Assembly: GCF_031127815.1 (NCBI RefSeq)
Contig: NZ_JARXHY010000010.1
Location: forward strand, 148,710-212,709
From: Pelagicoccus sp. SDUM812003
GTDB taxonomy: Bacteria; Verrucomicrobiota; Verrucomicrobiia; Opitutales; Opitutaceae
DNA: 64,000 nucleotides
Reading direction: 5' to 3'
Part shown: positions 26,149 to 36,253 of the stretch, piece by piece
How positions within the stretch are numbered: the first letter of the stretch is position 1
Layout: each line of letters opens with the position of its first letter
The notes under the pieces: generated by a model
Database searches by the model: none
Told to the model about the DNA's origin: nothing
What the model saw: only the letters and a program-made list of their open reading frames with translations
Position numbers and translations under genes: made by a program

Positions 26149-27075
26149 ATGAAACGAGTGAAGAAGACTGCATTGATTTTTCTGGGATGGCTGGCCTTGA
26201 GCTGCGTTCCTTTTTCCGTGGCTAAGATCCGGGTGGTGAGCAGCACTGCTCAGATCGGGGATATCGTGAGCAATGTGGCGGGCGATCGGGTGGAGAGCAG
26301 CGCCTTGATGGGGCCGGGGGTGGATCCGCATCTCTATAAAGCGACGGCGCGCGACGTCATCGCCCTGCAGCGAGCGGATTTGATCCTCTACAACGGCTTG
26401 CATCTAGAGGGGCGTTTGGCGGAGACCTTGTCCAAGATGAGCGCCAAGGGGCGCAGGCTGGTGGCGGTAGCGGAGGCGATCCCGGGGGAGCGCTTGTTGA
26501 AGTCGGCCGCCTACGAGGACGCCTATGATCCGCATGTATGGTTCGATCCACAGCTTTGGGTCATCGTGGTCGACGAGGTGGTGTCGTCGCTTTGCGCCGC
26601 CGATCCGGAAAACGCGGGCTTCTATCGCCAGCAGGGAGCGAGCTATCGATCGAAGGTCGCCGGGCTGGACGCTTGGGCCAAGGCGCAGATCGAGAAGGTG
26701 CCAGCCGGTCGTCGGGTGCTGGTGACCAGTCACGACGCCTACAACTATTTCGGTCGAGCCTTCGGGGTGGAGGTGGTTGGCGTGCAGGGGATATCCACGG
26801 TGACGGAGGCTGGATTGGCGGACGTCACCAAGACGGTGGATTTCATCAAACGCCGCGGCATTCCGGCGATATTTGTGGAGAGCAGCGTTTCGCCTGCCAC
26901 CATCGAGCGCATCAGTCGGGACTCCGGAGCGCGGGTCGGGGGGGAGCTGTATTCCGATGCCTTGGGCGCCCTCGGCGAGATTCACGAGTCCCCTGATGGG
27001 GAGCGTTTCGATGTGGGCACCTACCTCGGCATGTTTCAGTACAATGTCTCCACCATAGTGGAAGCCTTGCGATAG
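26149..27075 (+). CDS. metal ABC transporter solute-binding protein (TroA/ZnuA/MntA family)
   Basis: The 308-residue cluster A-I receptor has a signal sequence and the family's four-ligand pattern: His61 in GVDPHLY, His129 in DPHVWFD, a glutamate in AIFVESSV and an aspartate in ELYSDALG. The H-H-E-D set points to Mn, Fe or Zn; the absence of a long His-rich loop argues against classical ZnuA. The SCV sequence in the signal region could be a lipidation site, but this is weak. No permease or ATPase gene is adjacent. A strong palindromic element precedes it. Confidence 0.9.
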   Translation: MKRVKKTALIFLGWLALSCVPFSVAKIRVVSSTAQIGDIVSNVAGDRVESSALMGPGVDPHLYKATARDVIALQRADLILYNGLHLEGRLAETLSKMSAKGRRLVAVAEAIPGERLLKSAAYEDAYDPHVWFDPQLWVIVVDEVVSSLCAADPENAGFYRQQGASYRSKVAGLDAWAKAQIEKVPAGRRVLVTSHDAYNYFGRAFGVEVVGVQGISTVTEAGLADVTKTVDFIKRRGIPAIFVESSVSPATIERISRDSGARVGGELYSDALGALGEIHESPDGERFDVGTYLGMFQYNVSTIVEALR

Positions 27076-27177
27076 GCCTCCTCCCTCGCTGGCGTGAGGG
27101 AGCGAAAATGTTGATGATTCGGCGCGCGAACGAGGTTGATTCGGCGTCCTCGGCTCGATTGGCTGAGGTCAAGGATC

Positions 27178-28806
27178 ATGTCTGCAAACCCTAGACTTTT
27201 CGCCCTCGGTTCCTTCGCCCTTTGCTCCCTGGTGGCCGGTTCCGAGGAAACTCCCGAACGTTGGCTCGCTGAAGGGCGGGCTGCCATCGAGCGCTCCGCT
27301 GAACTTGTGCCGATCGAGCGACCGGCGAAAAACGTCATCTTGGTGGTGGGCGACGGCATGGGCATTTCCACTGTAACCGCTGGACGGATACTTGAAGGGC
27401 AGATGCGTGGAGAGACCGGGGAGGAGAACTGGCTCTCGTTCGAGCGGTTTCCCTATACCGCCTTGTCGAAAACCTACAACGTGGACCAGCAGACGCCCGA
27501 CTCTGCTGGGACCATGACCGCCATGATCACCGGGGCCAAGACGGACGCCGGGGTGCTGTCGGTCGACCAGCGTGTGAGGCGAGGCGACGGTCCGTCCGCT
27601 GGCAATCGGGAGCTCTTCACCTTTCTGGAAAAGGCGGAAATCGCCGGAAAGGCCACCGGCATCGTCACCACCGCCCGAGTGACGCACGCCACGCCTGGAG
27701 CCTGTTACGCCCACACTCCGGAGCGCAATTGGGAATGCGACGCCAAGGTGCCGCAAGGAGCGGGAGTGGCGGACATCGCCGCTCAGCTGATCGAGATGCC
27801 GAGCCTTTGGGCGAAGCGCGGGTATGAGCAGGTGGATGGCCCGGAGGTGGTCTTCGGCGGCGGGCGAGCGAACTTTTTCCCGCAGGGGCCGATCGATGAG
27901 AGGTATTCATCCGAAGGAGACTCCGGACAGCGTCTCGATGGGCGAAACCTTGTCCAGGAGTGGTTGAGCTCGCGGTCGAACGCGGCGTATATCCACGATA
28001 TCGATACGTTCGAGTCTTTGGATGTCGCTAGCGTGGGACACGTTCTTGGTCTGTTCGAAAACTCGCACATGCGGTACGAGGTGGATCGTTCGACCGATAT
28101 CGGCGGGGAGCCGTCGCTGGCAGAGATGGCCAGCAAGGCGCTCGACCTATTGGAAAAGGACCAGGACGGATACTTCCTGATGCTCGAGGCGGGAAGAATC
28201 GATCACGGGCATCACGCTGGAAACGCGTATCGAGCGCTTCATGACACGGTGGCTCTGTCGGAAGCTGTCCGTCTGCTTGTGGAAAGGACGAATCCGGAGG
28301 AGACGCTGATCATCGTGACCGCGGACCACAGCCATGTCTTCACCATGGCTGGCTATCCGGGGCGGGGAAACGACATCCTCGGCATGGTCGCCGACACCGA
28401 GGGGCGTCTTTCGAAGGACTTGCTCGGGCTGCCGTATACGACGGTCGGATACCAGAATGGGCCAGGGTATCTTGGAGCGACTGAAGAGCAGCCGGAAGGG
28501 TTTAAGCGCTACCCGCACGATCCGCATGAGGCGGAGCACAATCACGGCGGTCGGCCGGACCTGCGCGACGCCTGCTCCGATTGGGACAGCATCGATGGCT
28601 GCGATGGCTGGGCCCAGCGGCATTTGCAGGAATCGGCCTATCCGCTGAACTCCGAGACGCATGGCGGAGAGGATGTGGGCATCTGGGCGATCGGCCCATA
28701 CGCCCACTTGCTCCACGGCACGGTTGAGCAAAACGTGATCTTTCACCTGATGGACTACGCCTCGGCTTGGGAGGTGGACGATCCGTTCGCTGGGAACCGG
28801 AAGTAG
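27178..28806 (+). CDS. alkaline phosphatase
   Basis: The ~542-residue PhoA-superfamily enzyme has a signal peptide and NVILVVGDGMGISTVTAGR (metal-binding Asp). The catalytic-serine segment is TPDSAGTMTAMITG, and further metal ligands lie in EAGRIDHGHHAGN and TADHSHVF. An ATG at 27178 follows AAGGA and is preferred over an in-frame start at 27136. It hydrolyses phosphomonoesters in the periplasm or outside the cell. The insertion carrying cysteines and acidic residues (CSDWDSIDGCDGW, near 485) is typical of longer marine-type enzymes. Confidence 0.93.
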   Translation: MSANPRLFALGSFALCSLVAGSEETPERWLAEGRAAIERSAELVPIERPAKNVILVVGDGMGISTVTAGRILEGQMRGETGEENWLSFERFPYTALSKTYNVDQQTPDSAGTMTAMITGAKTDAGVLSVDQRVRRGDGPSAGNRELFTFLEKAEIAGKATGIVTTARVTHATPGACYAHTPERNWECDAKVPQGAGVADIAAQLIEMPSLWAKRGYEQVDGPEVVFGGGRANFFPQGPIDERYSSEGDSGQRLDGRNLVQEWLSSRSNAAYIHDIDTFESLDVASVGHVLGLFENSHMRYEVDRSTDIGGEPSLAEMASKALDLLEKDQDGYFLMLEAGRIDHGHHAGNAYRALHDTVALSEAVRLLVERTNPEETLIIVTADHSHVFTMAGYPGRGNDILGMVADTEGRLSKDLLGLPYTTVGYQNGPGYLGATEEQPEGFKRYPHDPHEAEHNHGGRPDLRDACSDWDSIDGCDGWAQRHLQESAYPLNSETHGGEDVGIWAIGPYAHLLHGTVEQNVIFHLMDYASAWEVDDPFAGNRK

Positions 28807-28834
28807 GGAAAACAAGCGCGCCGGGAGCGGGAAA

Positions 28835-28854
28835 GGCGGCGCGTCGCCGTTTTT
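28835..28854 (+). terminator. probable terminator after alkaline phosphatase
   Basis: A short GC stem (GGCG…CGCC region) is followed by a run of Ts, 29 bp past the phosphatase stop. The stem is short, so confidence is moderate. Confidence 0.5.
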
Positions 28855-28968
28855 GGGGCTCTGTCGCTGCCGCAGCGCCAGCGTTTTCCAGGGTTGCGCT
28901 GCGGCATCGATTTCGGATGATAGGGGACTGGGATCGCTTCGGCGTTTGATCAAATTTTACCCCTCCTA

Positions 28969-31900
28969 GTGATTCACCGTACCCTCTTGTTACTTCTGTC
29001 CTTTTGGGGATTGTCGCTCGGCGTGTCCGCCTCGGCTTCGGGGCTGCGTTTCGATAGTCTCAACGCGGCCGGCGGGCTTTCCAACAATTGGGTACGCTGC
29101 TTTTACCAGGACGATTACGGCTTGATCTGGATCGGCACCAGCGACGGCTTGGACCGCTTCGACGGAGAGAGCGTCAGGGTCTACCAGCCGGAGATTGGCG
29201 ATTCGGGGCGCAAGCTGAACATCCCGGTTAACGCCATCCTCGGCAAGTCGGAGCGCCAGTTTTGGGTGGCTACCGATGCCGGGCTGTTCGTCTTCGACCA
29301 AGGCAGCGGAGCGTTCACGCTGTTGGAGGCGTTGGGGGGGAAGCCATGTTTGGACTTGATGGAGGATAGCGATGGACTGCTCTGGATCGCTACCAGCGAT
29401 GGACTGTTCACCCTGAACCGAGGGCGGCCAGAGAGCTTGTTCCGCCATGCGGCGGATGGCTCGGATCCGGAAGCCTTGCCGCACCACTACGTGAACGACC
29501 TGCATCAGGATCGACAGGGGCGGATCTGGATCGGCACTAAGAATGGCATTTCCCTTTGGGTGCCTGGCGAGCGGCGTTTCCTTAGCTTCACCGCTGGAAG
29601 CGAAACGGGGCTGAGGTCGGGCGACGTGCTGGCTATCGAGCAGGATGCCTTGGGCCGTATTTGGCTGGCGACTTCCGGTGGCGGCTTGGAGCTGATGCGG
29701 TTTTCGGACGAGGGCTCCGCCCGTTTCGAGCTTGTGCGAGGGGGCAAGGGGCTGGACCTGATGGTGGATCGGGATCAGGCCCTTTGGGCGGCTATGGGAG
29801 CGGGGGGCGGCTTGCTTCGCATTCCGAATCTGTCGACGAGGGAGGTGGAGGACTTTTCGGTGGAGCGCTACGGCTCGCGCTTGGGCGATCGCTGGAGTTT
29901 GAGCGACGATAGCGTGTTCTGTCTTTTCGAGGATCGGCTGGGCGACATCTGGGTGGGCACCTTCGGCAACGGGGTCAACTACTACTCCAAGCGAGCCAAG
30001 CGTTTTGGTGTGGTGAGAAAAGGCGGTCCGCCAGGCGAATCGATTTCGGAAAACATGGTGAACTGCTTTCTGGAGGATGACGACTATTTCTGGATCGGTA
30101 CCATGAGCGGTCTGGAAAGGCAGCGAAAGTCCGACGGGCACTACACGGTTTATCGAAGCGAGCTGCACGATGAGAGTACTTTGGGAGGCGATCCCATCTT
30201 CGCGCTGCGCAAGGATTCCCAGGGAAACCTTTGGGTGGGCGGATGGATGACGGGCTTGAATCGCTACGACTATGAAACCGATTCCTTCGAGCGTTTCATG
30301 CCCAGCGTGGCCCCCGGCAGCATCGGCGGTTCGATCGTCTTCGACATCGTGGAGGATGCGGAGGGAGCGCTTTGGGTGGCGACCGATGGCGGTGGATTGA
30401 TTCGCTTCGACTATCAGGATCGTCGCTTCCAGAGGTACTCTCATGCGCAAGGCGATCCGAGCTCCCTGCGGGACGATTTCCTAAACGACTTGCTGATCGC
30501 TACCGATGGCAGCATGTATGTTTCCACGTACCATTCGATCGAGCGCTTCCATCCGGAAGAGGGCGTGACTGAACGGTTTCTCCATACCGAGGAGGCCGAA
30601 AACGGAAACGCGGGAGGTCAGGTCATGGCCTTGCACGAGGACAGTTCCGGGCGCATCTGGGTGGGCACCAATTCCGGTCTCGAGATACTGGATACGGATA
30701 GCGGACAGTTTACCGTTTTCACGCAGAAGGACGGTCTTCCCTCCGACAGCATCAAGGCTTTGTTGGAGGACGGAAACGGCGACCTCTGGGTGTCCACCAG
30801 CCGTGGGCTTTCCGTTTTCGTAGGCGCGGTGGCCGATCCCCAGACGGCGCAATTTAGAAATATCAGCGAGAACGAAGGGCTCTCCTCCAACCAGTTCAAC
30901 ATACGCGCCGCATACGAAGGATCGGACGGCTTGTTCTATTTTGGAAGTTCCCGGGGATACACCTTCTTCTGGCCGGAGGAGATCGCCTTCAACGAAGAGC
31001 CTCCGCCAGTGGTGTTCACGGAGTTGAGCTTGCTGGAAACCTCCCCTGACGCGCTCGCCTCCTTTCGTTCGATCGGCGAGGATGTGAATGCGATCGACGA
31101 ATTGAGCTTCGACTACGATGCCGCCAGTTTCACCATTGGCTTCGCTGCGTTGAACTATCTCAATCCGAGCGAGAATCGCTATCGGTATAAGATGACTGGA
31201 TACGATAGCGACTGGATCGAAGCCGGCGCTTCGGGTTTCGCGACCTACACCGGTCTGCCTGCAGGTCGGTACACCTTTAGCGCGAGGGGCTCCAACAACG
31301 ATGGAGTTTGGTCTGACGAAACCCGCTCGATCCGTCTCCGGGTGCATCCGCCTTGGTGGAACACGGTGTGGTTCCGCACGCTCGCGGGCGCCGCGTTCCT
31401 GGCTTTGACGTTTTTCGCCTATCGGGCGCGATTCGCCTTTTTGCAGCGGCAGCGAGAGGTTTTGGAGAATCGCGTGAAGCGGCGCACGGAGGACTTGGAG
31501 ATCGCCAACCGCGAGCTGGGAGCCAAGCAGGCCAAGATCGAAGCTCAGAACGAGGAACTGAAGGATCATCGCGAAGGATTGGAGCGATTGATCCGCGAGC
31601 GCACGCGAGAGCTGGAGCTGGCCAAGCGGATGGCGGAGGAATCGGATCGCCTCAAGTCGAACTTTCTCATGAACATGAGTCACGAGATCCGCACCCCGAT
31701 GAACGCCATCATCGGCTTTTCCTCGCTGCTCAATGACGAGGACCTTTCTCATGAGGAGCGAGAGGAATTTATCGAGGTGATCGCGAACAACGGACAGGCC
31801 TTGCTGGTCCTGATCGATGACATACTGGACATTTCCCTGATCCAGTCGGATCAGCTTCGTCTTTCGGAAGAGCCGTTTTTCGTGGATGAAATCCTGGTCG

Positions 31901-32760
31901 AGCTGCGAGACTTGTATCAGATGAAGCAGGACAAGCCGATTCGTATCGAACTATTGGATGCGGATCGGATCGTGGGGCTCTCGTTGGTCGCAGATCCAGT
32001 CCGTTTTCGGCAGGTGATGAACAACCTGCTGAGCAACGCGTACAAGTACACGGACGAGGGGGAGATTCGGTTCCGTTGCGTGGAGCGGGAGCACGAGCTC
32101 TTGTTTGAAGTTTCGGATACGGGGCTTGGGATCAGCGAGCGGGATCAGTCCCGCATCTTTGAAAACTTCTACAAGGTGGATCGGAATAGCTCTCGCTTGT
32201 ATCCGGGCACGGGCATCGGCTTGGCCCTTTGTCGAAAGCTGGTCCATAAGATGGGCGGCGAACTCTGGGTCGAGTCGACCCTGGGCGCTGGTTCGAGCTT
32301 CTACTTCACGCTGCCGAAAAAGGATGCGGTCCCGCCCGAAGCCGCTCGGAAGCGCCTGCATGAGCCGCGGGAGTGCGTTCCAGTGGGAGGGCACGTCCTG
32401 GTCGCGGAGGACGACGATACGAACTATCAGCTGGTGGAGTTCTCCTTTCGCAATACCGACATCCAGCTGCATCGAGCAACCACGGGGAAGGAAGCGGTGG
32501 CGCTCGTGGAATCTCAATGGGGGGATCGCTTCAGTCTAGTCCTGATGGACATCAATATGCCGGAAATGGATGGCGTGGAAGCGGGGCGCATCATCCGCAA
32601 GCTTCGCCCGGAGCTGCCATTGTATGCAGTCACAGCCCACGCGATGTCGGAAGATCGAAAGCGATTTCTCAACGAGGGCTTCGCCGGCGTGATGACCAAG
32701 CCAGTCAGTGTCGACGCCTTGATCGCGCTCGTGTCGTCACACTGCGATTCGGCCCCCTAG
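28969..32760 (+). CDS. hybrid two-component sensor with beta-propeller periplasmic domain
   Basis: This 1263-residue protein has a signal peptide, then about fourteen propeller repeats (pattern D..G.[LI]W[VI]GT..GL, residues ~30–675) and a Y_Y_Y domain ([17 protein letters not shown], ~735–800). It continues with one transmembrane helix (~805–822), a coiled coil, HisKA with His905 in [13 protein letters not shown], and HATPase_c ([15 protein letters not shown]). It ends with a receiver domain with phospho-Asp1194 in [11 protein letters not shown]. Such hybrid systems sense glycan fragments. Unlike Bacteroides HTCS proteins it ends after the receiver, with no AraC-type DNA-binding domain, so a separate phosphotransfer or output partner is needed. 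The GTG start suits the signal peptide. Confidence 0.93.
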   Translation: MIHRTLLLLLSFWGLSLGVSASASGLRFDSLNAAGGLSNNWVRCFYQDDYGLIWIGTSDGLDRFDGESVRVYQPEIGDSGRKLNIPVNAILGKSERQFWVATDAGLFVFDQGSGAFTLLEALGGKPCLDLMEDSDGLLWIATSDGLFTLNRGRPESLFRHAADGSDPEALPHHYVNDLHQDRQGRIWIGTKNGISLWVPGERRFLSFTAGSETGLRSGDVLAIEQDALGRIWLATSGGGLELMRFSDEGSARFELVRGGKGLDLMVDRDQALWAAMGAGGGLLRIPNLSTREVEDFSVERYGSRLGDRWSLSDDSVFCLFEDRLGDIWVGTFGNGVNYYSKRAKRFGVVRKGGPPGESISENMVNCFLEDDDYFWIGTMSGLERQRKSDGHYTVYRSELHDESTLGGDPIFALRKDSQGNLWVGGWMTGLNRYDYETDSFERFMPSVAPGSIGGSIVFDIVEDAEGALWVATDGGGLIRFDYQDRRFQRYSHAQGDPSSLRDDFLNDLLIATDGSMYVSTYHSIERFHPEEGVTERFLHTEEAENGNAGGQVMALHEDSSGRIWVGTNSGLEILDTDSGQFTVFTQKDGLPSDSIKALLEDGNGDLWVSTSRGLSVFVGAVADPQTAQFRNISENEGLSSNQFNIRAAYEGSDGLFYFGSSRGYTFFWPEEIAFNEEPPPVVFTELSLLETSPDALASFRSIGEDVNAIDELSFDYDAASFTIGFAALNYLNPSENRYRYKMTGYDSDWIEAGASGFATYTGLPAGRYTFSARGSNNDGVWSDETRSIRLRVHPPWWNTVWFRTLAGAAFLALTFFAYRARFAFLQRQREVLENRVKRRTEDLEIANRELGAKQAKIEAQNEELKDHREGLERLIRERTRELELAKRMAEESDRLKSNFLMNMSHEIRTPMNAIIGFSSLLNDEDLSHEEREEFIEVIANNGQALLVLIDDILDISLIQSDQLRLSEEPFFVDEILVELRDLYQMKQDKPIRIELLDADRIVGLSLVADPVRFRQVMNNLLSNAYKYTDEGEIRFRCVEREHELLFEVSDTGLGISERDQSRIFENFYKVDRNSSRLYPGTGIGLALCRKLVHKMGGELWVESTLGAGSSFYFTLPKKDAVPPEAARKRLHEPRECVPVGGHVLVAEDDDTNYQLVEFSFRNTDIQLHRATTGKEAVALVESQWGDRFSLVLMDINMPEMDGVEAGRIIRKLRPELPLYAVTAHAMSEDRKRFLNEGFAGVMTKPVSVDALIALVSSHCDSAP

Positions 32761-32786
32761 AGACCTTCCGGCTCGCGGCGCTAAGG

Positions 32787-33773
32787 CTAGTCCAACCCGG
32801 CCTTTTCGCGAAGGATCTTGCGGGTCGCTTTAGCGGATTCCCTCAGGTCGGATTCCTTCCAGCTGCCCCTGCTGCTGGCTTTCGGAAAGAGGAACGAGCA
32901 GGTTTCGTCCTTGTCGGACACGGACCAGGTGATCCAGCTGATCTTTCGTTCTTCGGCCCAGTCTCGCCAGACTTTCCAGGCGTCGTAGTCCAAGGGGCCA
33001 TCGCCCGATGCCTCCATGCCGGCGGATTCGGAAATGAAGATGGGGGCGCCCTTGCTCAGAGCGTAGTCTCCGCGTTCGCGGAGGTACTCTCCATGCGTCG
33101 CCGCGTAGTAGTGCAGCGTGTACATGATATTGGATACGCCTTCGATCTGATTGTCGGCGACGATGTGCAAGTCCTGATCCCAATGGGGATTGCCGACGAG
33201 GATCAGGTTGTCCGGATCGATGGCCCGGATGACGGAGATGACCTCTTCGGCGTACGCCTTGACTTCGGGCCAGGTATCGTGGATCGGCTCGTTGTAGATT
33301 TCGTATATGACGTTTGGATACTTGCCGTAGCGTTCCGCCATATCGGCGAAGAAGGTCTTTGCCAGCTCCAGCTCCAAGTGGTGGCTGTGAAAGTCGATGA
33401 TGACGTACACCCCGTTTTCGATCGCTCCGTCGATGACCCTCGAGATGATCTTGACCGCCTTTTCGGGGTGAGCGTTGTAGGTGCGTTTTTTCTCCTCGAA
33501 ATGGATGCCCATGGCGGCTCGCACCACGTCTACGCCCCAGTCTTCCTTCAGCCACTTGACCGTGTCCTCGTTGTAGAATCGTGGCCACCAGTTGTGCCAG
33601 CCATAGCTGACCCCGCGCAGGACCACGGGTTCGCCGTGCTCGTTGACCAGTTGCGTGCCGTCGACGCTGAGCGCGGGCACTACGGGCGGATCGGTGAGCG
33701 CCTGTTGGGTGTTGGTGCAGGATGCCATGAGCAGGGAGAGGGAGAGGAGGGTAGTGATAGCGAGTCGTGTCAT
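32787..33773 (-). CDS. GH5 family cellulase-like lipoprotein
   Basis: The 328-residue protein has a lipoprotein signal (LSLSLLMASC) and a GH5_2-like TIM barrel. The acid/base glutamate is in VIYEIYNEP, the nucleophile glutamate is in PIFISESAG, and VVRAAMGIHFEE and YVIIDFHSHH match the family. It probably cuts beta-1,4-glucans at the outer membrane or periplasm. It is convergent with the hybrid sensor gene, 26 bp apart, so the sensor may monitor its products. ES instead of the common EW after the nucleophile is slightly unusual. Confidence 0.92.
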   Translation of the reverse strand: MTRLAITTLLSLSLLMASCTNTQQALTDPPVVPALSVDGTQLVNEHGEPVVLRGVSYGWHNWWPRFYNEDTVKWLKEDWGVDVVRAAMGIHFEEKKRTYNAHPEKAVKIISRVIDGAIENGVYVIIDFHSHHLELELAKTFFADMAERYGKYPNVIYEIYNEPIHDTWPEVKAYAEEVISVIRAIDPDNLILVGNPHWDQDLHIVADNQIEGVSNIMYTLHYYAATHGEYLRERGDYALSKGAPIFISESAGMEASGDGPLDYDAWKVWRDWAEERKISWITWSVSDKDETCSFLFPKASSRGSWKESDLRESAKATRKILREKAGLD

Positions 33774-34039
33774 TGAAGGAGCTTAGCTAGCGAACTCACG
33801 AAGAGGGTCAACGTCTGAAGTTTTTTCGGATAAGGATCAGTTTGCCCGAGGATCGAGGTTTGGCATAGAGCGCGTCTCTTCTTTCAAAAGAGTTTGCGCC
33901 CCGGTTTTGCGGCTACTGCTAAAGGGCTCGTTATAAACAACTAGGGAAACTGACGGGGCTTTCGATCGCCCGAAGTCAAAGTCGTTGATTTTCCGGAGCC
34001 CGGTTTGACTCGCGCATTTTTCCCGTAAAGCTGGGGGCC

Positions 34040-35344
34040 GTGGAGAATAGGGGCCCCAGTCAGTCAGCCAAGCAGCCGGAGAGATCGGTTCCGACCGCAT
34101 CGGATAACGATTTGCTGACGGCGCTGCTGGAAGGGGCATCGGACTACATCTATTTTAAGGATCGAAACTCCCGTTTCATCCGGGTCAATCGCTGCATGGC
34201 GACCGCCTTTGGTCTGAAGGATCCGCGAGATGCGGAGGGCAAGACGGACTTCGATTTCTTCACTGACGAGCACGCCCAGGCCGCTCGCGATGACGAGCTC
34301 CGCATCATGGAGACGGGCGTTTCGATGATTGGCAAGGTCGAGCGCGAGACCTGGCCCAACGGCAGTGTCACCTGGGTGTCCTCTTCCAAGATCGCGTTGC
34401 GCAACGAGGTGGGCAAAATCGTGGGCTTGTTTGGCATCAGCCGCGACATCACTTCCGCGGTGGAGTCCGAGCGCGAGCTGCGGCGCTTGAACAAGCTGCT
34501 GGTGCAGGCCTCTCGTCAGGCCGGCATGGCGGAGATCGCGACCGGCATGCTGCACAATGTGGGAAACATCCTGAACTCCGCCAACGTGTCGTGTTCGGTC
34601 ATTTCGGACACGGTTTCCGGTTCCAAGCTCTCGCGGCTGGGGGACCTGGTCAGGCTGCTTGATCGGCACAAGGATGATCTGCCCGCCTATTTGAGCGAGG
34701 ATCCCCGCGGGCAGCGGGTGCCGGAATTCCTAGCCAGCCTCAGCGAGTGTTTGGAGTCGGAGCAGCGAAACGTGCGCGAGGAGCTGCGGCTGCTGCGCCA
34801 GTGCCTGGAGCACATCAAGTTCATCGTCACCTCGCAGCAGGACTACGCATCCGCTCCCAAGGTTCGGGAAGAGGCGTTGCTCAAGGACGTGATCGAGGAG
34901 GCGGCCCGGATCCATCGCTCGAGCTTCGACCGGCATGAGGTCGCCATCGTGATGGAGTTGGAAGCCATCCCCGAAATGATGATCGATCGTCACAAACTGC
35001 TCCAAGTGCTGGTGAATCTCATGCAAAATGCAAAGTTCGCATGCATGAAAAAGGGGTCGGATCAAAAGCGTGTCACCTTGCGCTCCCGGCTGCTGGAAAA
35101 TGGAAAGGTGGAAATCGAAGTGGAGGACAATGGGATCGGGATCCCCGAGGAGAACCTCACCCGCATCTTCAACTACGGTTTCACCACCCGCAGCGATGGG
35201 CACGGATTCGGTCTGCACACCAGCGCCTTGGATGTGGCGGACATGGGCGGCCGCCTCTCGGTCACCAGTGGCGGCGTCGGTTACGGAGCCTGTTTCAAGA
35301 TGCTGCTTCCCTTCTCCAAAGGAGAAGAAGGCGAGAAAAGCTGA
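34040..35344 (+). CDS. soluble PAS-domain sensor histidine kinase
   Basis: The 434-residue protein has no membrane segment. A PAS domain fills residues ~22–140 (DYIYFKDRNSRFIRVNR, GLFGISRDITSAVE). A short helix leads to a phosphoacceptor region ATGMLHNVGNILNS with His172. The HATPase_c domain has the N box NLMQNAKFA, G1 DNGIGI, an F box IFNYGFTTR and G2 GHGFGLH. The HNxGN box differs from the usual HE[IL]RTP form and marks a distinct kinase subclass. No response regulator is adjacent. The GTG start at 34040 lacks a clear ribosome-binding site. Confidence 0.88.
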   Translation: MENRGPSQSAKQPERSVPTASDNDLLTALLEGASDYIYFKDRNSRFIRVNRCMATAFGLKDPRDAEGKTDFDFFTDEHAQAARDDELRIMETGVSMIGKVERETWPNGSVTWVSSSKIALRNEVGKIVGLFGISRDITSAVESERELRRLNKLLVQASRQAGMAEIATGMLHNVGNILNSANVSCSVISDTVSGSKLSRLGDLVRLLDRHKDDLPAYLSEDPRGQRVPEFLASLSECLESEQRNVREELRLLRQCLEHIKFIVTSQQDYASAPKVREEALLKDVIEEAARIHRSSFDRHEVAIVMELEAIPEMMIDRHKLLQVLVNLMQNAKFACMKKGSDQKRVTLRSRLLENGKVEIEVEDNGIGIPEENLTRIFNYGFTTRSDGHGFGLHTSALDVADMGGRLSVTSGGVGYGACFKMLLPFSKGEEGEKS

Positions 35345-35552
35345 TCGCCCTCGCGGGACGCGGAAATTTCGCGCGATCGTTGGACTCTCCGGCCCGTATC
35401 TTCCTACTGCTAAGTTTCTTGGAAGGTCGACCTGCGACGGAGCGACGGGCAAACCCCGCCACCGTTTTTCAACCGTGATACGGGTGGAGAAGGGGCGGGA
35501 CATCATGATCGGCGCGGCATTTGCAAGTCGGGTGGCCGAATTCTTCGAACGC

Positions 35553-35593
35553 TCGCTGGCGAATCCCTTGAGGAGAGCCAGCGAAGGGATTCG
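35553..35593 (+). promoter_or_regulatory. two interleaved inverted repeats in the dps leader
   Basis: TCGCTGGC (35553–35560) is complementary to GCCAGCGA (35577–35584), and CGAATCCCTT (35560–35569) to AAGGGATTCG (35584–35593). The arms interleave in the order a-b-a'-b' with almost no spacer, so the two hairpins cannot easily coexist in one RNA. They lie 42–82 bp before the dps start. Confidence 0.55.
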
Positions 35594-35634
35594 ATTTCCG
35601 CGGTGAGACCAGCCGCCAAAACTAGTTTCAGATT

Positions 35635-36093
35635 ATGAAGACGAAAAAGAAAAAAACGACCAACGCTCTCACGGAAGCCTTGCGCCTTGCGCTCGCCGAC
35701 AGCTACGCGGTGCTAGCCCAGACGCACCTCTGCCACTGGAATGTTCGGGGGCCGAGCTTCTTCGCCCTGCATGCGGCGTTCGAGGAGCAGTACACCGAGC
35801 TCTTTCCGGCGGTCGACGAGATCGCGGAACGCATCCGGGCTTTGGGCGAGCTGGCGCCGGGAGGTCTTGGCAGTTTGGCCAAGATCGCTGGCATCGAGGA
35901 AATCGAAGAGGACGCCCCCGCGGAGAAGATGGTTTCCCACTTGAGAGACATCAACACGCGCTTGGTGAAGGACCTCGCCAAGGCTCGCGATGCAGCGGCC
36001 GAAGCGGACGACTCGGAAACCGAGGACATGATGATCGCCCGCATCCAGGTGCACGAGAAGACCATCTGGATGCTCGACAGCTACTTGGCCTAA
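35635..36093 (+). CDS. dps: Dps-like ferritin family DNA-protection protein
   Basis: The 152-residue four-helix protein has the Dps ferroxidase region HLCHWNVRGPSFFALHAAFEEQY and an EIAERIRALGE helix. It has a lysine-rich N-terminal tail (MKTKKKKTTN) of the type that binds DNA. Length and motifs fit the family. Dps oxidises ferrous iron with hydrogen peroxide and compacts DNA under stress. An unusual double hairpin lies in its leader. The terminator at 36198–36229 closes the unit. Confidence 0.93.
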   Translation: MKTKKKKTTNALTEALRLALADSYAVLAQTHLCHWNVRGPSFFALHAAFEEQYTELFPAVDEIAERIRALGELAPGGLGSLAKIAGIEEIEEDAPAEKMVSHLRDINTRLVKDLAKARDAAAEADDSETEDMMIARIQVHEKTIWMLDSYLA

Positions 36094-36197
36094 ACCGAGG
36101 CGAGTCGTCGCTGCCAAACTGGCAGCGTTTCCAGGATCTCCGGCCGACGCGGGCGGAGATCTTTTTCCCGTACGCGTCTGGAAGCGGTGAAAAGGAA

Positions 36198-36229
36198 AAG
36201 GAGCGACCCTCGTAGAGAATCGCTCCTTG
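36198..36229. terminator. bidirectional terminator between dps and the P-loop gene
   Basis: AAGGAGCGA and TCGCTCCTT form a 9-bp perfect stem with a 14-nt loop between two convergent genes. A/T tracts are short, so strength is uncertain. Confidence 0.6.
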
Positions 36230-36253
36230 GATTGGACGGAGTGAAATGGGTGC

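Noticed and set aside
25741..26403. A 220-residue protein ending in L34
   Set aside because: Only the last 45 codons encode L34; the upstream part has no coding features and runs through the palindromic operator.
28990..30450. 486-codon frame antisense to the hybrid sensor gene
   Set aside because: Its apparent repeats only mirror the propeller repeats of the real gene.
35553..35593. H-type pseudoknot reading of the dps leader repeats
   Set aside because: Both crossing loops would be essentially zero length, which is sterically unlikely; alternative hairpins are preferred.
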